DNA of 64,000 bases, from assembly GCA_020631735.1 (NCBI GenBank), contig CM036197.1:46733880-46797879 (forward strand), read 5' to 3'. Made by a program: the position numbers and the translations under genes. The notes under the pieces were generated by a model, which did no database searches, was not told where the DNA came from, and saw nothing but the letters and a program-made list of their open reading frames with translations. This document shows, piece by piece, positions 58,839 through 64,000 of this stretch (the stretch's first letter is position 1; each line of letters begins with the position of its first letter). The stretch is from Saccharum officinarum. Taxonomy: Eukaryota; Streptophyta; Magnoliopsida; Poales; Poaceae.

Positions 58839-60265
58839 CCCAGTTTTTAGGACCGGACCGGAGATCGAACCGGCGAGACCGTTGGTTTAATGGTTCATTG
58901 GTCCAACCGTTTGGAACCGGTTAAACCGCCGGTTCGATTGTTTTGGACCGGTCAAATTGAACCGGTCAAAAATCCTGGGAACCGGTATATATTATATCAT
59001 ATATATGCTATAATAAAAAATATATCTTGATAGCAAAAATATATATATAGAATGACATGTTCTTAATTTAAAAGTTAAAACATCAAGTGCCTGATAAGTG
59101 ATAGCATAGTTCATACATCATAGAAATATAGAATCATGGCTCTCGCAGGTCACAGCAACAGCCAACAGATCCTCGCACATCGCAGGTTCTTTAATACAAA
59201 ACATCAAGTGCATGCAGATAACAGTAGGACATGCTAAAAGTTCGAAACAAGTTTGTGCTAAAAAGATGCAAGGCTGCGAACACAAACAAAAGACATGGTA
59301 GATGCCTAGATGGTACTCAATCAAAATTCAGGTGATCATATTCATCTTCAGGTTCAGGTGTAGCATCACTCCTTGGAAGACAGGTTACCAACAGTCCAGC
59401 AGCTAAGAAATGCATCATATTTGTTACTAGCCAAATCTTAAAAACAATCCTAAAGCAATCAGATCGGAGAACCCTCATGCATCAGAGATGTACACTACTA
59501 CCTAAAAAGCAATGGATCGAAAAGATGAGCAGGCAATGGATCGAAAAGATGACTGCTCACCAGGCGCCATGATTTTCCTTGAAGAAAAGCAGGAGCAGGG
59601 ACAGGCTGATGGAGAGACCGGACACTGGAGGAGTACTGGAGAGTGGAGACGTAGAGCACTGGAGGCCGTACACGGACGCCCGTCGCTCGCCGTCGCTCGC
59701 TGCGGACGCCTGTTGCTCGCGGTCGCGGCTCACCGCAGCCGCCTTCTGCTCGAGCTCGATGCGGTCGGCCGGTCGCGCGCACGACGTCGTGTCCTGCGAG
59801 CGCGAGGCCGCGACCCGCCTGCAGCCTACCGCCCCGCCCCTGCAGCCCGCTGCCGCCTAACTTGCTTGCCACCGCCGCTTGCTTGCGCCGCGCCGCCAGG
59901 AGCCTCGCGCCGCCGCTAGCAGATAAGGTGGGTCAATTTTTTCCTCCCACTCGGTCACTCCAGGAGCCAGAACAACCCTAAAGGCCTAAACTCCTAAAGG
60001 CCCATTTGGAGCCAATTTCCAATAGTACCCCTAACTAGATAAGGTCGTCCTGAACAAACAGAGGGATAATTTTGGAAACACTCGAAACATCGCCGGTTCG
60101 CATGGAACCGTCCGGTTCACCGGTTCGATAAAAAACCGGCCGGTTCAACCGGTTTTTTCCGGCTCGATTGCGTACCGGTCCTCTAAGGTGACCCGGACCG
60201 GCGGAGGCTCTGGTTCGGTCTTTTACCGATCGAACCGCCGGTCCGGTCCGGTCCGAATAACAGAG
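58839..60265 (-). mobile_element. hAT transposon deletion derivative with 8-bp target duplication
   Basis: TACTCACC flanks both sides (58831-58838 and 60266-60273), an 8-bp duplication as made by hAT transposases. The 23-bp terminal inverted repeats start CCCAGTTTTTAGGACCGG and, inverted, CTCTGTTATTCGGACCGG, and match at 18 of 23 positions. Both ends carry many AACCGGTT/CCGGTTC subterminal motifs (58849-58990 and 60085-60255). The 1.4 kb interior keeps a GC-rich leader with a start codon and a C-terminal tail on the minus strand, as expected for an internal-deletion derivative of an autonomous element. Confidence 0.88.
59317..59930 (-). pseudogene. Remnant of a transposase-type gene inside the hAT element (5' leader/start and 3' tail)
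   Basis: On the minus strand a GC-rich leader (59930-59571) precedes ATG at 59570 in good context. MAPGEQSS runs into a 24-base tandem duplication and a stop within 23 codons; GTGAGC right after the fourth codon could be a splice donor. Further on, an open tail reads LPRSDATPEPEDEYDHLNFD and stops at 59317-59319. Acidic tails are seen at the ends of hAT transposases, but I see no BED finger, catalytic core or dimerisation domain. Those would have been lost in the internal deletion. The assignment rests mainly on context. Confidence 0.5.
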
Positions 60266-60293
60266 TACTCACCTCTCGGCCCAAACCTAATAA

Positions 60294-60315
60294 GTGTGTG
60301 CGTGCGTGCGCGCGC

Positions 60316-60374
<59 letters not shown>
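60294..60374. repeat. GT/GC and TA dinucleotide microsatellite
   Basis: A (GT)/(GC) run at 60294-60319 is followed by about 25 TA repeats at 60321-60370. The reading frames that begin in it are artefacts. Confidence 0.95.
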
Positions 60375-60375
<1 letters not shown>

Positions 60376-61229
60376 TGGCGGGTGGACCTTCTCCTGCATG
60401 ACCCCACGCAGGCAGCGACAGTGAGCAGCCCCTTCGGTGCTACCGTCGTCCTAGCTGGGAACCGTGGCGGACCCGAAATTTTATTCGTTCAGAACTTCTA
60501 TCCCCTTGGCGTCCGTGGATCGAAATCTTTTCGTCTCTGCCTCCCTTCTCCTGTTCCCCATCGGCGGCCAGATCTATGGCAGCGCGGAGCAGCGGAGGTG
60601 AGCGGCAACTACGGCGGCGTGGGGTGGTTCTGGGCGGTACCACGGAGACAAGGGTTGTTGCAGCGGCGGCCCCTTCTACGTGCTGCTCCTCGCCCCGGAG
60701 CTCTTGGCTTCACAGCTCCTACTCTTCATAGCGCTACCTGCGATGGCTTCGCAGGGCAAGATGCAAGCCGTTGTGTCAGCTCCATGGATTCACCAGCTCG
60801 CGCTTCTACGTCATTGTCCGCCTCGTCTGTGAAAGCCCCCCGCCGACTCTTGGGTCTGAGTGAGCTGTTGCAACTGCAGCCCTCCTTTCTTCTGCCATTT
60901 CACTGATTTTAGCAGCTATGGTGTGCAGTAGTATTGATCTTGCTCCTCACTCTGCTTGCCCTGTCTGATGCAAGTGTGAATGGATGTCTGACAGACATCC
61001 CATCAACTCTCCTAGGAGGCCACATAGGCACATGCAAGCTCTCCCTGATTAGATCAATGCTGCAAGTGACGTCTGCCAGGCAAGTTGCTTGTCGTTCTTA
61101 ATTATTGTCATCTCGTGACAGATTGGTATTGTTTTGTTATAAACTATTGCTAAACCTGAGTTTGGTGGTATAGTGTCGTTGATAGTGTTAGCGTTGGGTT
61201 TCAGGAACCCCCCAAGACCTTTTGTGTAG
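60375..61229. other. GC-rich gene-like sequence of unknown nature
   Basis: The plus strand is open from within the microsatellite to 60906, but the usable part starts much later. ATGGCAGCGCGGAGC at about 60575 is followed by GGTGAGC, a possible splice donor. The translation shows no domain I recognise. TTTCTGCAG at 61684-61692 and the open stretch ending at 61991 could be further exons. It may be a decayed host gene, a captured gene fragment in a Helitron, or chance. I do not claim a gene. Confidence 0.3.
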
Positions 61230-61231
61230 TA

Positions 61232-61488
61232 CTCCCTCAATTCCAAATTATAAGGCATTCTAAAAATCTCGGAGTCAAAAACATCTTAAGTTTGATCAAA
61301 ATTATAGAGAAAATTACAAAAATTTATAACATCAAATAGATACACTATGAAAATATAATTAATGAAGAATCTAATGATACTTAATTGATGTCATAAATAT
61401 TATTATCTTATCATATAAATTTGATCAAATTTGAGATCCTTTGACTCTCCAAGATTCTTGAATGTCTTATAATTTGGGATGGAGGGAG
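61232..61488. mobile_element. Stowaway MITE (Tc1/Mariner-type) with TA target duplication
   Basis: It begins CTCCCTCAATTCCAAATTAT and ends inverted ATAATTTGGGATGGAGGGAG, the classic Stowaway termini, with TA on both sides (61230-61231 and 61489-61490). It is 257 bases, AT-rich and non-coding. Confidence 0.95.
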
Positions 61489-61490
61489 TA

Positions 61491-62674
61491 GTCCATAGTC
61501 CATACAATTATGTGTAGCAGCTGAAGCGACCATTACTGCTAAAGACAGGAAGGATGTAGTAGATGACAGCTGCTGCAAGGTTATCAAGCTTAACTTGGCA
61601 TTTTTTACTGCTATAAATCAGTATACAGCGGTTACGTGTTTACTACTAGAGCATTTTTTTTATTTGTAATACGTCTCGACTTGTTTCTGCAGGTCTCAAC
61701 ATTAAGATTCATAGTTGCAGTGATTTCTGTTCCTATAGAAAGCAGTTGAACCTAATTTCTTTTCTCTTTTACATACTAGATACCCGATATAACAAATTTC
61801 CTTGTTCGGTGGCACAAGGTTCTCTCTCCAATGTGGTAGCGGTCGCCTCTAAGGTGGAGCGAGCCTCCTCTTGGCAGAGCAGACCGTGTGTTGGAGCAAG
61901 GGTGAGCAGCCACCGGGTGGCGCTTGCAAGAGATCTGGAGCAGCGAATGCAAGGAGCCATTGATGCCATTGTGGACAGGGTTATTACATGATGTAACACT
62001 GTAATCACAGTTGAGATTCCACTTTCCAGTAATATTTTTAAGAAGGATTCTTTAACTAGCGACAATTGGTTATGAAATCCAACAGTTGCCACCTGGTAGC
62101 TAATGGAACTTGAAATTCTGGTGGGTATATGGGTCTTACTTTTGGCCTGTTTTGCTGTTTAGGCCTCGGACTACCATGTGATCTTGCAACAATTTGAAAC
62201 TTATTTAAATTTTAAAACATAGTGTAAGATATTCTGATGTCACTATGAAGCTATGAAATCCCGTGAGTTAAAAACTTTAAACAAGGGCGTTTGGAACTGT
62301 TTTGCACCATACCATGCAAGGTGACATGACTTTTTTTGCGGGAAATCAATAAAGATCCATAGTCTTACTTAAACACCATACCATGCAAGGGCGTTTGAAA
62401 TGTTTCATTGTTGTTACCTTTTGATCACCATTTATTTAAGATTGAATGTTCAACATTGAGCCCTACATGTGAGCACAATTTCTTCTTGTTTATCAGACTG
62501 CTATTTATTATTCTGCCCCTGAAGATATGGTTCAACATCGTAGACACAGTGTGCCACGAAGATAATCAGTGCATTTGATGATCTTCGCCCCTAGAGATAT
62601 GGACACTATGTACCATTAGTAGGGTTTATATAATGTTGCTTCTGTTTTCCACCATACATTTTTCAATGGCACTA
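61491..62674. other. Intergenic DNA with a possible 3' exon remnant at 61746-61991
   Basis: The plus strand is open at 61746-61991 and ends with VALARDLEQRMQGAIDAIVD, an amphipathic, protein-like stretch. It is preceded by pyrimidine-rich possible acceptors (TTTCTGCAG at 61684). No domain is recognisable. The remainder is AT-rich, with AACACCATACCATGCAAGG-like text occurring twice (about 62305 and 62373). Confidence 0.3.
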
Positions 62675-62677
62675 TAA

Positions 62678-63118
62678 GGCTATCCGCACTCATGGATCTC
62701 TATATTCATCCTATTTACGTTCTAGTCAGCAAGATTCTCTCCTCTATACTCAATTCTCCCGCACTCATCCATCCTCTATATCATCCTCTATCCACTCTAT
62801 TCACTATGGGACTCACTTGTCACTTTATCTAAATATATCCATGTGTGATCTAGTTTTGTAGGATTTATTGAGACGAATTTAATGGTGCAATCAAAATTTA
62901 ATTTGGATTTTTGGTTTGTGAGTTATAGCATTTTTTTCCTTTGTTTAGCTGGTGGGGCCCGCCACTGCCCACTGTAGAGTAAACACTGTACTACTCTAAA
63001 TATAGAGTGAGAGAAATGATAGAGTATCGTTTTAGAGTACCCAGTGCAGCAATTTTTACTCTATATTCATACTCTAAAATTTTAGAGTATCGTTTAGAGT
63101 ATGCAACTGCGGGCAGTC
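62678..63118. mobile_element. PIF/Harbinger-like MITE with TAA target duplication
   Basis: GGCTATCCGCACTC at the left and, inverted, GACTGCCCGCAGTTG at the right are imperfect terminal repeats. TAA lies directly outside both ends (62675-62677 and 63119-63121). It is 441 bases, non-coding, with TAGAGTA/TACTCTA-rich ends. The length is slightly large for Tourist elements but fits non-autonomous Harbinger. Confidence 0.7.
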
Positions 63119-63216
63119 TAAGCAGTCAGCCTTAGAACTGTGGGAAACTCTTTCTGCTGATTGAGATGCACAAATGTCATGTTCTTTATAGAAAAGAAAT
63201 CAGAGGAGAATATATA

Positions 63217-63459
63217 GGGTGTGTTCACTTCGCGAAAAGTAGCTGAAAAGTTACTGTAGTACTTTTCGTTGTTATTTGGTAAAATTTGTCCAACTATGGA
63301 TTAATTAGACTCAAAAGATTCGTTTCGAACTTTACAGACAAACTATGCAATTAGTTATCTTTTTTACCTACGTTTAATGCTCCATACATGCGTCGAAAGA
63401 TTTGATGTGATGTGTGTAAGAGGAAATATTTTGGGTTGGGAGGGGAAGTGAACGCGGCC
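63217..63459. mobile_element. Tourist-like MITE with 3-bp target duplication ATA
   Basis: GGGTGTGTTCACTTCGC at the left pairs with inverted GGCCGCGTTCACTTCCC at the right. ATA flanks both sides (63214-63216 and 63460-63462). The interior GGATTAATTAGACTCAAAAG and ATTCGTTTCG are typical of this abundant grass MITE group. It lies ~250 bases upstream of the V-ATPase D TATA box and ~250 bases upstream of the start codon region as a whole. Confidence 0.8.
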
Positions 63460-63465
63460 ATATTT

Positions 63466-63498
63466 GATAGGGCGCGCGAAGCGCGCTTTATTTTCTAG
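63466..63498 (+). mobile_element. Helitron-like 3' terminus (GC hairpin followed by CTAG)
   Basis: GCGCGC (63472-63477), loop GAA, GCGCGC (63481-63486) form a perfect six-pair hairpin, extendable by G-T pairs. TTTATTTT then leads to CTAG (63495-63498), followed by T. A short GC-rich hairpin ~8-12 bases before a terminal CTRR, with insertion between A and T, is the hallmark of Helitron 3' ends. The 5' end (TC…) was not identified, so the element's extent and cargo are unknown. It probably includes the MITE at 63217. Confidence 0.65.
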
Positions 63499-63500
63499 TA

Positions 63501-63509
63501 TATATAAAA
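63501..63509 (+). promoter_or_regulatory. TATA box of the V-ATPase subunit D gene
   Basis: TATATAAAA stands ~200 bases upstream of the ATG at 63712, leaving room for a ~170-base GC-rich leader. It begins two bases after the Helitron-like CTAG. No other TATA-like motif is closer to the start codon. Confidence 0.65.
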
Positions 63510-63711
63510 ACATCCCTCGCGTTTCGTCGCGGCGGGGACGTGTCCCGAACTCCCGATCCTCCAATCCACGAGTTCATGTCCAAGTACCCAGATCCAATAA
63601 ACAGCGAGTCCCAATAGCCGACACGCGACAGCACCCGCGATCCCCTCTCCCCTCCTCAAATTCGCCGGCGGCGAGCGGATCTAATCGGCGGCGGCAGATC
63701 GGGGCGGCGTG

Positions 63712-64000
63712 ATGGCTGGGCAGAACCAGCGCCTCAACGTCGTTCCGACGGTGACGATGCTCGGCGCCATGAAGGCCCGGCTCGTCGGCGCGACCCGCGG
63801 CCACGCGCTGCTGAAGAAGAAGTCCGACGCGCTGACGGTCCAGTTCCGCGCCATCCTCAAGAAGATCGTCGCCGCCAAGGAGTCCATGGGCGAGACGATG
63901 CGCGCCTCCTCCTTCTCCCTAGCCGAGGCCAAGTACGTCGCCGGCGACGGCGTCCGCCACGTCGTCCTCCAGTCCGTCCGCGCCGCGTCCGTCCGCGTCC
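63712..64000 (+). CDS. VHA-D: V-type proton ATPase subunit D, N-terminal 96 codons (runs off the window)
   Basis: The frame opens MAGQNQRLNVVPTVTMLG, then MKARLVGATRGHALLKKKSD, ALTVQFRAILKKIVAAKESM and FSLAEAKYVAGDGVRHVVLQ. This is the strongly conserved N-terminal half of subunit D of the cytosolic V1 sector, the central rotor stalk that couples ATP hydrolysis to proton pumping into vacuole and endomembranes. The family is ~250-260 residues, so about 160 codons lie beyond the window. The start is the first ATG of this frame, in a good plant context (G at -3, G at +4), and matches the conserved N terminus. The visible part has no intron. Third positions are almost all G or C, as in many grass genes. 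Confidence 0.96.
   Translation, partial: MAGQNQRLNVVPTVTMLGAMKARLVGATRGHALLKKKSDALTVQFRAILKKIVAAKESMGETMRASSFSLAEAKYVAGDGVRHVVLQSVRAASVRV

Noticed and set aside
60298..60906. 202-codon reading frame starting in the TA microsatellite
   Set aside because: The first ~25 codons are translated dinucleotide repeat (Tyr-Ile run) and the rest has no recognised domain. A start codon inside a microsatellite is not credible.

Overview
The window is plant nuclear DNA, almost certainly from a grass. A panicoid/Andropogoneae-type genome (sorghum, sugarcane or Miscanthus relatives) is my inference from the retrotransposon families and from very GC-rich gene starts beside AT-rich repeats. Nearly all of it is nested transposable elements. 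The only clear host gene is at the extreme right edge: the first 96 codons of a V-ATPase subunit D (63712 onward). There are no rRNA, tRNA or CRISPR features. Two runs of exactly 100 N (5678-5777 and 30594-30693) show that this is a scaffold of three contigs.

Contig 1 (1-5677) is a mosaic of a Tekay/Del-type Ty3/gypsy LTR, pieces of a SIRE/Maximus-type Ty1/copia LTR, and a hAT-like GGGT-rich terminus that runs into the gap. Contig 2 (5778-30593) starts inside a decayed gypsy chromovirus (gag, protease, RT, RNase H, integrase and chromodomain, all broken) with a 3.95 kb 3' LTR. A solo LTR follows (14156-15345, 5-bp target duplication CTTTG), then unidentified repeat-rich DNA and a minisatellite array. 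The left part of a minus-strand SIRE/Maximus element comes last.

Contig 3 (30694-64000) begins by repeating the last 12.5 kb of contig 2 almost base for base. The repeat ends exactly where contig 2 ends, so I read it as an unmerged contig overlap or haplotig and not a real duplication. Contig 3 alone gives a complete nest. A minus-strand SIRE/Maximus copia element (31965-56926) carries gag but no visible pol. Its gag is split by an 8.4 kb non-autonomous LTR element (38508-46893, target duplication CCTAT). Its right LTR is split by a solo gypsy LTR (target duplication CTTGC), which is itself split by another SIRE solo LTR (target duplication ATGAC).

From 56.9 kb to the end the DNA changes to small DNA transposons near a gene. 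These are a long-inverted-repeat element, a hAT deletion derivative (8-bp target duplication TACTCACC) that keeps both ends of a gene-like remnant, a TA microsatellite, a Stowaway MITE, two 3-bp-TSD MITEs and a Helitron-like 3' terminus. That terminus ends two bases before the TATA box of the V-ATPase D gene. No new cellular system was found. The most useful observations are the probable false duplication, the Helitron-like end at the core promoter, and the clean nesting order of the retroelements.
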